DNA of 64,000 nucleotides from Prosapia bicincta (Eukaryota > Arthropoda > Insecta > Hemiptera > Cercopidae), in the NCBI GenBank assembly GCA_036971475.1, contig JBAIZL010000010.1:10401526-10465525 (forward strand), given 5' to 3'. A model generated the notes under the pieces. The model worked only from the letters and a program-made list of their open reading frames with translations. It had not been told where the DNA came from and made no database searches. Both the position numbers and the translations under genes were made by a program. Below are positions 29,990-41,748 of this stretch, one piece after another; within the stretch, counting starts at the first letter, position 1; the number at the start of each line of letters is the position of its first letter.

Positions 29990-32900
29990 TTACTGTCTGG
30001 GTTTTAAATGTTTCTGGTAAAGGATGCAAATGATTTTTTCAAGTTTAAAAAGATAGCTGAATTGTTATGGCCAGAATATGAATAGTATTGTGTACAATAT
30101 CACTTGCACAAATATGCTCTATAACTCAAACACTCTTATTTGCTTAGGGAATTATACTTAATCTATTGTGTTTAACATTTCCTGCGTAAGAGGCTTACTT
30201 TTGTAGGGAAGTATATTGCGTTTGTTAAAGTAGGAATTTATGGAATATGCATCATGTGACTACTACATCAGCAAATAGAAGGAAAAACATATCTCGAATA
30301 TTGTCTTTCTATCTGATTTACGTAGAGAAACATTTCATAGTTTAATTTTGCTTCAATGTTTATAATTGCAACACAAAATAACACTTTTCATTATTTATTG
30401 TGGTATGTCCTACCAGTTAAGCATTTTTGGTGGTTGGTGAAGTCAATCTACATTTTACAGTGTTTTGTCACTTTCCCTGCTATATTTTTACTTAGCATGC
30501 TATTCATTCCAGCTTAAATTTACTTATAAAATTCACCACATTATCAAAATAAAAATATATCCTATTTTGCTTTCTGCCAGTTTTAAATTAATGTAGAGTA
30601 ATATAAAAGCTATGGTTTAAAAAATATACTGAAAATTATATATCCTAGTGTTGACAAAACTTTCTAAATAGTAGCTTTTCAAAAGAGTATAAAGCAGTAT
30701 TAAAATGATCTGTGGTATGGAGAGTATTTTGTTAGATTAAAACATTTCTAAAGAAGTGTTTAAAAATATGAATGCTATGTTTGCATTTTTATAAATTGTA
30801 CAAGTTAGTTTTTAGAAAGTACAAAAAGAGAGAAAGTGGGATGCTATTAGGATCAGACAAGTCACTTTTTTAACCCACAGCAGAATGTTTAGTGTTCTTG
30901 GTCCTTGTTAAGAAGGGTCATCTTTGTGCTTCAAATAAGGGTTGGGGACTCTCAGCATAAACAAACATATTTATATCCATCTTTGAAATGATAAAACTAT
31001 CTATTGCATGCTATGCTATTCGGTAGTGGCAACATGTAGTGAACTTGAAAATGTAAGGTAAAAATGATGGTTTCGTGTGACTATCACAATTGTTCTAATG
31101 TAATTAGTGTAAATATTTTATTGTTTTTTACAATTGTAAAGGGAACAATTGATACATGGGTGTAACAGGGAACCTAAATTTAATCCCTAAGCATCGAACC
31201 GTGATATTTTATATTTAATTAATTTTTATTATTCTACATATTATATTTAATTAATAATTATTTTTTTCTTGTATTGATTGCAAATCATCAATTAAATTTG
31301 TCCTTTAAATTTTGTAATGATTACCAAGTAATACAGTATTCAATACAATGCAGTTGAAGTGATCACTGAGTTGGAAATTAATTTAAGCCCCTGAACATTC
31401 TGAATCTCTGGAACACGAATCATTTAATCCGCAATGAGGCAATGAGAGTAGTTCAGTTGAGTTGTGCAAGGCTGTTTTTCATGGATGTATGACTTTGAAA
31501 TGGAACTGTAACACCACAGAAATTCACTCACTGAGAAGGCAGTAATAATTATAAATCAAATAGAGCAGGGTATGAATCTAAATTTTTTGAAATGAGGTTG
31601 TGATTGAAAGTAAATAATTTATTGTCTTAAACGTCACAGGCAAAGGCTAGGCAAAACAGGGAAATTTCAGCAAGTCGTCAAGAACAAAACCCATATACTT
31701 AATATAATCCAAATTATATAGTTAATATATGTGTTTTCATATAAATGAACATTTTTTTAAAAATATTGTATGGAATGTCTCAAGTATTTTTTTGTTATTA
31801 AGCTTAGGTCAACATGGTAGGAAGCTTAATGGTCCCGCCTAAACTTGTAAATAACTTTTCAGATTTTTAATATAAAGAAAGGTTAAAATTATTTAACTGT
31901 AAATTACAGAACAAAAAAAAAAGATTTTGGCTCATAGTTTCAGTCATTGGTTTTAAGTAGCAGTATTTTTAAGTGAATCAATGCTCTTAAATCAATAGCG
32001 AGGAAAAATTGGGATGTCAGAGATCAACCCATCTTAATCCCTAACCATAGCCAATCCCATTATCACTGCATGGGAACCGTCAAGTATTATCTAAAACTGT
32101 TTCGAAAAGAGCAGAACTTGACAAACGACCGGATCTCTTTAACAAAAATTAAACAGTGTCAATAAGTATTTAAAATGGACAAATTTATAAGTATTAAATC
32201 TATATACAGTTGAATTTGGATAATTCGAAGTTTTGTGTTTGTCCCTTGAACTTTATATGCTACCAATGTAAAATAATTATTGGTTATTCGAAGTTCAACT
32301 TCTTTCATTCCAAGTCATTTGTTTGGACATGGGCTCGAATCCCAGGGGCACTGTTGCCTTCTAACAAGGTCACAGTGATTAGTATGTAAGGGATTTTGGC
32401 TTAGTGATCGATTGACTCTCTGTTCAGTCACTAGGATGTTGTTAGCAGTAATGAACCTGTCGAATGGGTTGCCCAATATGGAAAACTTTTTGATCAAAAC
32501 ATTTTAGCAGAAGTGGAAAAAAATCCAAATTGTTGCATTTAGAAGAAATGCTGTCAAGAGTCCCAAATCCTTACAAAGTCAGAGGTTCTTCATCATTTGC
32601 GTGAATATCGGCGGTACATCAAAGGACAAACCAAAGTCAATTGCAGTGTTTTTCACTCACTAAATGTTCTTGATGATTTTGCAAATGTTAGGTTAGTTTA
32701 TTTTATGTTTGCCATCAAAAATAACTTCAGATTTGTGTTCAGCATGGTGAAATTGACAAGGAAAAAAATGTTGCCAATCAAAGCGGTAGTCACTGATGTT
32801 AATAATTACCAACAATTAGAAAAGACTTAGGCCATAAATAAAATATAAGTTGCTATTAGTAAACAACAACAAGAGTGATTGATTAAGATTATTGGGGACA

Positions 32901-34578
32901 GAGTTTTGATCATATTTTAAATAGTATAATAACTGAAAAACAAAAGAAATAAGTAATCAGATAACAGAATGAATATTAAATGAAAAATTGTTATTTTCAA
33001 TTTAGCTTTGAGTTTAATTATAGTCTTTAAGTCAGAAGTGTCTCAAAGAATCCATAACCTTGATAAAAGCCTAAAAAGGGTTATAGGTGGCTAATTGGTT
33101 TTTGTTACAAATTCAGGAGTTGGTTTTCTTGAGAGGTATATTTCTTGAACTACAAGTTTCGGTCCAGCGTTCGAATTTAAGGAATAAATCATTACTTTCG
33201 AAGGAGAAAAGGGAGTGAGGTAAGTGATAAAGGTCTGTAGAACATTGGGAACCCCTGCTATAAATCATCGATTATAGTATTAGCTTAATAGAAAACAGAA
33301 CTATGTTTAATAAATATAGTTTTAAAAGCTTTAGAAAATATATATTTCTTCAAATTTAAATTACTATTTTGGTTTGTGACATTTAGAAACCTTTCCTGTT
33401 TAAAATGTATATAAAACAGATCCCTTTTTACCATTGATTTTACAAAAATAGATAAAGCATTAAATGAAATCTCTCAGTAAACTAAGAGATTCAAGTCATC
33501 AAGAAGAAACGTTTGTATATAATGAGATGTATAAACGTTAATTTTCATTGAGTAAAAGAAATATACGATTATTAAATATACCAAGAACAATCATTAGATA
33601 CTCAACGGGAGTTGAGGAGTATCAAGAATAAACTTCAATTACAACCAATATATCTTAGGCCATAAAGAAAAAAATGAGATATAACGTTATCTGGAACTAG
33701 ATCTAATTACAAGTGGTTATCATCAAGAGTGAAATCTAACTATGAGATAGTCATCTATCTCAAATTTAATGAAACAATGAGATATCAACTATATAAAGTA
33801 AATATTGTACAATAGAGTCATCAAGAGCAACATTTGTGCATGTGTGTGAGAATTATTATTATATAATATACACTTGAAATATAGTTTTCTTTGTGTGTGT
33901 GCGAATAGGAGAATTATTATATAATATATACATAGAAAATAGTTTTCTTTCAACACTATTATACAAGTTTGCAATGAATATATGTATACAAATTAAAGTA
34001 TATTTATAAATTTATTATCAATTCATATAAAACGAAAAATATATATTTAAAAAAACATACATAAGCAAACAGAATATTTACAATTAAAACGTCTACTAAT
34101 CTACATCGGTTCGCCAACGACAGATTTAGATAGCCGCAGTGACTATTTGCATCAGCTATCTCTTATTCAGTTATTCTTAAACAATTTACCATCGCTCATT
34201 GACATTGTCAGTTGACAATGTCACTCCGTTAATTGCTTAGATAGTTTTAGCATAAGTAGTTTATATGTGATGAAGTTAGTGTAGCTGTTTAATGTTATAA
34301 AGTGTATTTTATAAACTACGTCGAAATAATAGTGTGAGTTACGGATAGTTATTTTTAGGTTAGTCAATATTTACGTGGGTTTTGCGTTGTAAAATATTTT
34401 CTTCTGATAGGATTTTAATAATTACAATTATTAACTAGTTTAATGAAAGTATTTATTGACATTTAAAATATTCTAAGAATATTTTTTACAATAAAGAGTG
34501 AAAATAATGGTAATCGTTTACTAGACCGGACCCATACTATATTTTGGATTATTGTTTAAAAAAAAAAGCACGAAAAGG
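29990..34578. other. AT-rich intergenic sequence with faint transposon traces
   Basis: I see no host gene. Two weak pogo-like traces (CTGGAACACGAATCATTTAA at about 31411; TTGGATAATTCGAAGTTTTG at about 32216) and a B-box-like GGGCTCGAATCCC at about 32331 suggest old DNA-transposon and SINE pieces. Some short inverted stretches at 33830-33950 (repeated ATTATTATATAATATA) look like slippage. Confidence 0.3.
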
Positions 34579-35246
34579 TACTACTCATTTCAATGTGTAG
34601 AACACTAATTATAAACTTTTTTTGTAGAAAATGCAAAAAGTTAATTTTACTGCACATTTTTAATGTTAGCGTGAACCGGCCGCGCAGTAGCTACAGCGCA
34701 CTGCACTACGTTAAAGTCGGTTTATTTTAATACTAAACTTAAAATCTAAAAATTTAACTTTTGGTTATAATTTTATACAACATGACTATATACAGTACCT
34801 ACAAAGTATCCAGTCAGGATAGATTTCGTTATAATGTTATACAACATTACTATCTACCTATATTAAAATATACCTATGAAGTATCCAGTCAGGATAGATT
34901 TGGTCGTAATTTTCTACATCCGCAATAAGTATATATATTTACCAAAATTACAACCAAATCTATCCTGACTGAATACTTCCTAGGTATACTTTAATACACG
35001 CAGATTGTAATGTTAAATAAAATTATTACCAAATCTATTCTGACAGGATACTTCGTAGGTATATTTTAATATAGGCATATAGTAATGTTTAAAATTACAA
35101 ATCTAGACAAAGTGCAGTTATTCTGCGCGCCCGGTTAACGCTATAGGCTTAGATGCCTTTACAACTTAACATTTAAAATGTGAAAAAAGTAACTTTCCGT
35201 GGAAAAAAAGTTGTTATTCGTGTTCTACACATTAAAACGAGTAATA
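34579..35246. mobile_element. MITE with about 110-bp terminal inverted repeats
   Basis: Left arm ACTACTCATTTCAATGTGTA, GAACAC, then AAAGTTA and GTGAACCGGCCGCGCAG is mirrored by the right arm CTGCGCGCCCGGTTAACG to GTGTTCTACACATTAAAACG. The arms diverge by perhaps a fifth. The middle contains at least five direct and inverted copies of GTATCCAGTCAGGATAGATT, linking it to the foldback at 22590. No ORF is present. Confidence 0.75.
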
Positions 35247-35249
35247 TAA

Positions 35250-36280
35250 TAACAAAATTGTAGCACCAACGTCATTACGTCTTTATTTTTACCGGTTATT
35301 GTGTTCCCAGTAATATTAACCTACAAATCTGTGTTGCCGATAAATAATAAAATAATAACTTTTATTTTATTATATTTTAACAATTACATCATTGTATTTG
35401 AATTTTAGTAGCACCTGTTTAAGCAATATTTTTTAACTATGTTTATATTATTTTTGTTTTTATGAACTATAAAAATATTTTGAATATATTAGTTATATTA
35501 AGAACTCAATTTCGCAGAATAATTAAAAAATTACAATTTACGTTTTAAAAAAATGGGTACAAATTTTATAAGTTATCTTTAAAATATTGAAACTTAGATA
35601 CATTCAAACACATAAAGTTTCCTTATTAATAATTTGCTTTTGGTATAGTTATGCAACATTAGAAACCGAATATTTCTTTGGACCCTTTTCACAATGTTTT
35701 GTCTTAGTTAAAGATGAGGGCTTGTTCACTTTACGGGTGGGAGCAAGTTGTAGGTCAAAGGCTAATATCAAATGTTGGATGTCCTAATCCTCCAGGCACA
35801 TCTTTGTGTATTTTCACGGGTTATGATGAATTGGAAAGTTACAGATAGGAAAAGAGCTAAAGGGGTTTATCTAGTAACAATATATGGGAAATGTTATGAA
35901 GCATAAGGATATGGTTGGGTTCTATTAACTATTCTTGTTTCCTTACTGGGACATAAGAAAAGGAAACAATTATGCTTTACCCAACCATCGGTTATACTGC
36001 AATATGTTACGATCTCTCCTTCCTAAAGTCGCTAAAGCTGAGGTTTTTCTATCAGGTTTTGCTCTAAACTGTCTTATATTTATCTCCACATTTCTCTACC
36101 TACAGCTTGCGTTTTCAGTTAGAGTAAAGCGTAAACCCCCTCCGCATTTCCCGAATTACCACCGACGTTCCCCTTCAGTTCTCTGCTTTTACGGATCCCC
36201 TACTCTAGTTAAGGATAATGACAAGATGCAGTTAGTAGTAGGCAAAGTGGAAGCCTATTCACTGACATTGTGACAGGCAA
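35250..36280. other. Unclassified stretch before the composite array
   Basis: The second half (35700-36275) is less AT-rich and includes a 112-codon frame (35935-36273) starting FPYWDIRKGNNYALPN, which I cannot match to any family. It may be a repeat unit or transposon fragment rather than a gene. Confidence 0.3.
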
Positions 36281-39200
36281 CAGCAGAAATGAATAAACCC
36301 TGCCCTCTGGTTTGATATTCTGGATCCCGTCCCTGGAATCCTTTCAATATCCTTATATTGAGGGGAAATGAATTTAGGTCTAAGGTGGCACATAGAGCTA
36401 CAGACCAGCTGTAGTACAGCAGACTGACCAGAGTAACGGACAGAGTTTAGGTCTAAGGTGGCACATAGAGCTACAGACCAGCTGTAGTACAGCAGACCTG
36501 AATAAACCCTGCCCTCTGGTTTGATATTCTGGATCCCATCCCTGGAATCCTTTCAATATCCTTATATTGAGGGGAAATGAGTTTAGGTCTAAGGTGGCAC
36601 ATAGAGCTACAGACCAGCTGTAGTACAGCAGACTGACCAGAGTAACGGACAGAGTTTAGGTCTAAGCTGGCACATAGAGCTACAGACCAGCAGTAGTACA
36701 GCAGATTGACCAGAGTAACGGACAGAGTTTAGGTCTAAGGTGGCACATAGAGCTACAGACCAGCTGTAGTACAGCAGATTGACCAGAGTAACGGACAGAG
36801 TTTAGGTCTAAGGTGGCACATAGAGCTACAGACCAGCTGTAGTACAGCAGACCTGAATAAACCCTGCCCTCTGGTTTGATATTCTGGATCCCGTCCCTGG
36901 AATCCTTTCAATATCCTTATATTGAGGGGAAATGGGTTTAGGTCTAAGGTGGCACATAGAGCTACAGACCAGCTGTAGTACAGCAGACCTGAATAAACCC
37001 TGCCCTCTGGTTTGATATTCTGGATCCCGTCCCTGGAATCCTTTCAATATCCTTATATTGAGGGGAAATGGGTTTAGGTCTAAGGTGGCACATAGAGCTA
37101 CAGACCAGCTGTAGTACAGCAGACCTGAATAAACCCTGCCCTCTGGTTTGATATTCTGGATCCCGTCCCTGGAATCCTTTCAATATCCTTATATTGAGGG
37201 GAAATGGGTTTAGGTCTAAGGTGGCACATAGAGCTACAGACCAGCTGTAGTACAGCAGACCTGAATAAACCCTGCCCTCTGGTTTGATATTCTGGATCCC
37301 GTCCCTGGAATCCTTTCCATATCCTTATATTGAGGGGAAATGAGTTTAGGTCTAAGGTGGCACATAGAGCTACAGGCCAGCTGTAGTACAGCAGACCTGA
37401 ATAAACCCTGCCCTCTGGTTTGATTTTCTGGATCCCGTCCCTGGAATCCTTTCAATATCCTTATATTGAGGGGAAATGAGTTTAGGTCTAAGGTGGCACA
37501 TAGAGCTACAGACCAGCAGTAGTACAGCAGACTGACCAGAGTAACGGACAGAGTTTAGGTCTAAGGTGGCACATAGAGCTACAGACCAGCAGTAGTACAG
37601 CAGACTGACCAGAGTAACGGACAGAGTTTAGGTCTAAGGTGGCACATAGAGCTACAGACCAGCAGTAGTACAGCAGACTGACCAGAGTAACGGACAGAGT
37701 TTAGGTCTAAGGTGGCACATAGAGCTACAGACCAGCAGTAGTACAGCAGACTGACCAGAGTAACGGACAGAGTTTAGGTCTAAGGTGGCACATAGAGCTA
37801 CAAACCAGCTGTAGTACAGCAGACCTGAATAAACCCTGCCCTCTGGTTTGATATTCTGGATCCCGTCCCTGGAATCCTTTCAATATCCTTATATTGAGGG
37901 GAAATGGGTTTAGGTCTAAGGTGGCACATAGAGCTACAGACCAGCTGTAGTACAGCAGACTGACCAGAGTAACGGACAGAGTTTAGGTCTAAGGTGGCAC
38001 ATAGAGCTACAAACCAGCTGTAGTACAGCAGACCTGAATAAACCCTGCCCTCTGGTTTGATATTCTGGATCCCGTCCCTGGAATCCTTTCAATATCCTTA
38101 TATTGAGGGGAAATGGGTTTAGGTCTAAGGTGGCACATAGAGCTACAGACCAGCTGTAGTACAGCAGACTGACCAGAGTAACGGACAGAGTTTAGGTCTA
38201 AGGTGGCACATAGAGCTACAGACCAGCTGTAGTACAGCAGACCTGAATAAACCCTGCCCTCTGGTTTGATATTCTGGATCCCGTCCCTGGAATCCTTTCA
38301 ATATCCTTATATTGAGGGGAAATGAGTTTAGGTCTAAGGTGGCACATAGAGCTACAGACCAGCTGTAGTACAGCAGACTGACCAGAGTAACGGACAGAGT
38401 TTAGGTCTAAGATGGCACATAGAGCTACAGACCAGCAGTAGTACAGCAGACTGACCAGAGTAACGGACAGAGTTTAGGTCTAAGGTGGCACATAGAGCTA
38501 CAGACCAGCTGTAGTACAGCAGATTGACCAGAGTAACGGACAGAGTTTAGGTCTAAGGTGGCACATAGAGCTACAGACCAGCTGTAGTACAGCAGACCTG
38601 AATAAACCCTGCCCTCTGGTTTGATATTCTGGATCCCGTCCCTGGAATCCTTTCAATATCCTTATATTGAGGGGAAATGAGTTTAGGTCTAAGGTGGCAC
38701 ATAGAGCTACAGACCAGCAGTAGTACAGCAGACTGACCAGAGTAATGGACAGAGTTTAGGTCTAAGGTGGCACATAGAGCTACAGACCAGCAGTAGTACA
38801 GCAGACTGACCAGAGTAACGGACAGAGTTTAGGTCTAAGGTGGCACATAGAGCTACAGACCAGCAGTAGTACAGCAGACTGACCAGAGTAACGGACAGAG
38901 TTTAGGTCTAAGGTGGCACATAGAGCTACAGACCAGCAGTAGTACAGCAGACTGACCAGAGTAACGGACAGAGTTTAGGTCTAAGGTGGCACATAGAGCT
39001 ACAGACCAGCTGTAGAACAGCAGACTGACCAGAGTAACGGACAGAGTTTAGGTCTAAGGTGGCACATAGAGCTACAAACCAGCTGTAGTACAGCAGACCT
39101 GAATAAACCCTGCCCTCTGGTTTGATATTCTGGATCCCGTCCCTGGAATCCTTTCAATATCCTTATATTGAGGGGAAATGGGTTTAGGTCTAAGGTGGCA

Positions 39201-40610
39201 CATAGAGCTACAGACCAGCTGTAGTACAGCAGACTGACCAGAGTAACGGACAGAGTTTAGGTCTAAGGTGGCACATAGAGCTACAGACCAGCTGTAGTAC
39301 AGCAGACCTGAATAAACCCTGCCCTCTGGTTTGATATTCTGGATCCCGTCCCTGGAATCATTTCAATATCCTTATATTGAGGGGAAATGGGTTTAGGTCT
39401 AAGGTGGCACATAGAGCTACAGACCAGCTGTAGTACAGCAGATTGACCAGAGTAACGGACAGAGTTTAGGTCTAAGGTGGCACATAGAGCTACAGACCAG
39501 CTGTAGTACAGCAGACTGACCAGAGTAACGGACAGAGTTTAGGTCTAAGGTGGCACATAGAGCTACAGACCAGCTGTAGTACAGCAGACCTGAATAAACC
39601 CTGCCCTCTGGTTTGATATTCTGGATCCCGTCCCTGGAATCATTTCAATATCCTTATATTGAGGGGAAATTGGTTTAGGTCTAAGGTGGCACATAGAGCT
39701 ACAGGCCAGCTGTAGTACAGCAGACTGACCAGAGTAACGGACAGAGTTTAGGTCTAAGGTGGCACATAGAGCTACAGACCAGCAGTAGTACAGCAGACTG
39801 ACCAGAGTAACGGACAGAGTTTAGGTCTAAGGTGGCACATAGAGCTACAGACCAGCAGTAGTACAGCAGACTGACCAGAGTAACGGACAGAGTTTAGGTC
39901 TAAGGTGGCACATAGAGCTACAGACCAGCAGTAGTACAGCAGACTGACCAGAGTAACGGACAGAGTTTAGGTCTAAGGTGGCACATAGAGCTACAGACCA
40001 GCAGTAGTACAGCAGACTGACCAGAGTAACGGACAGAGTTTAGGTCTAAGGTGGCACATAGAGCTACAGACCAGCAGTAGTACAGCAGACTGACCAGAGT
40101 AACGGACAGAGTTTAGGTCTAAGGTGGCACATAGAGCTACAGACCAGCTGTAGTACAGCAGACCTGAATAAACCCTGCCCTCTGGTTTGATATTCTGGAT
40201 CCCGTCCCTGGAATCATTTCAATATCCTTATATTGAGGGGAAATTGGTTTAGGTCTAAGGTGGCACATAGAGCTACAGGCCAGCTGTAGTACAGCAGACT
40301 GACCAGAGTAACGGACAGAGTTTAGGTCTAAGGTGGCACATAGAGCTACAGGCCAGCTGTAGTACAGCAGACCTGAATAAACCCTGCCCTCTGGTTTGAT
40401 ATTCTGGATCCCGTCCCTGGAATCCTTTCAATATCCTTATATTGAGGGGAAATGAGTTTAGGTCTAAGGTGGCACATAGAGCTACAGACCAGCTGTAGTA
40501 CAGCAGACTGACCAGAGTAACGGACAGAGTTTAGGTATAAGGTGGCACATAGAGCTACAGACCAGCTGTAGTACAGCAGACTGACCAGAGTAACGGACAG
40601 AGTTTACTCT
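36280..40610 (+). repeat. Composite tandem array with two alternating spacers (73/136 bp)
   Basis: A constant core of about 51 bp (TTTAGGTCTAAGGTGGCACA, TAGAGCTACAGACCAGC, GTAGTACAGCAGA) is followed by one of two spacers. Spacer A is CTGACCAGAGTAACGGACAG (about 22 bp, unit 73). Spacer B is about 85 bp (CCTGAATAAACCCTGCCCTC to TATTGAGGGGAAATG, unit 136). About 16 B and 27 A spacers alternate irregularly. A core variant (CAGCAGTAG instead of CAGCTGTAG) occurs almost only before A spacers and in runs. Read-through frames of 73 codons on the minus strand are a by-product of the B period. The array ends directly at the BEL element. Confidence 0.95.
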
Positions 40611-40639
40611 GTCTTCTATAAATAAGAAGTGAAAACTTT

Positions 40640-41748
40640 CCAAGTCTACCTAGCCTTCAAATACCGATTTTCTCAGGCAGTAGCCATGACTGGACGGACT
40701 TCATTACGATGTTCGACTCAATGATTCATTGTAATACTAACATTAATGCTATACAAAAATTCCAATACTTGAAATCTACTCTTAACGGTGATGCTTTAGC
40801 AATTATTACCGGGCTTACTATCTCCGAAAGCAATTATGAAATTGCTTACCAGGCGCTATGCAAACCCTCGTAGGTTGGCTGACCATTATTTTCAGTTGAT
40901 TAAAGAATTCAAGCCTATTAAAACCGCATCTCAAGCTGAACTTAACCGGTTTTTGACTGCGCACTCTAACGCCGTGTGCGCCTTAAAGGCCATTAAATTA
41001 GCTGACTTAGCAGATTTCCTTCTATTTCAAATGTCTCAACAATTTGGACTCACATACTCGTCTCAACTTCGAAACTAGACTAGGGACTAATACGATGCCA
41101 ACATATAAACTGTTAAACGATTTTGTTACGGAACAGGCTAGAGCAATGGAGTTGCTCAATCAACCCTCTGCCGCGACTGCAGTTAACTCAAAATTAGGTC
41201 AGCAGCCGCGAGTGTTGGTCTCTGTGTTGAATGAACCAAATTCAAGTGGGGCCCCTTGTTTAAATATTGAACCCGTCGATGCTAACCTTGGTGTTGAATC
41301 GGGTCAAATTGTTGATCTGTCGAATTCTTATGTTAATGCAGCTGCACCTAAACTTCTATCACACGCTTATGAGTCCAGACCTGTGATGCAGAGCCCTATA
41401 CGGCCGTCTGCAGGAGGGCGACAAGGAAACGTGCCGCCAATTATGAACGCGCCTAGGCTGTCAGTCTTTCGCCATCGCTTGCCTCCGCTTAATATGGCTC
41501 AAGCCAATGTCGCTACTACGCATGCAGGCATGTGTTACTACTGTGGCGCTAATCATAGCATTTTCAACTGCCAACCATTTCTTGGGCTACCTACTTCCGA
41601 ACGTAAGACTGCTATCGAAAAGTTGCAGCGTTGCTTCAACTGTCTCGGATCTCACTTTCAGGCTAAATGCAAATCACTTAAACGTTGCAGGCAGTGTGAA
41701 GATTCGCACCACACTTTGCTGGACGACAACTCTCCGTCACAGCAGTGA
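40640..41748 (+). pseudogene. BEL/Pao gag region
   Basis: The capsid-like part reads WTDFITMFDSMIHCNTNINA and LAIITGLTISESNYEIAY, typical of BEL gag. A second frame from 41044 holds the C-terminal part with zinc-knuckle cysteines: CYYCGANHSIFNC, CFNCLGSHFQAKC and CRQCEDSHHTLL. Gag packages element RNA. At least one frameshift lies near 41045. The frame then continues into the protease, except for one TGA at 41746-41748. Whether that stop is a mutation or a natural gag-pol boundary cannot be told from one copy. Confidence 0.85.

Noticed and set aside
32597..32830. 77-codon ORF on the + strand
   Set aside because: Composition is ordinary for AT-rich intergenic DNA and no family resemblance is visible.
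35935..36273. 112-codon ORF before the composite array
   Set aside because: No recognisable domain or splice context; the frame may be chance in a less AT-rich stretch.
36826..37455. Repeated 73-codon ORFs on the minus strand
   Set aside because: They are read-through of the 136-bp tandem units, not genes.
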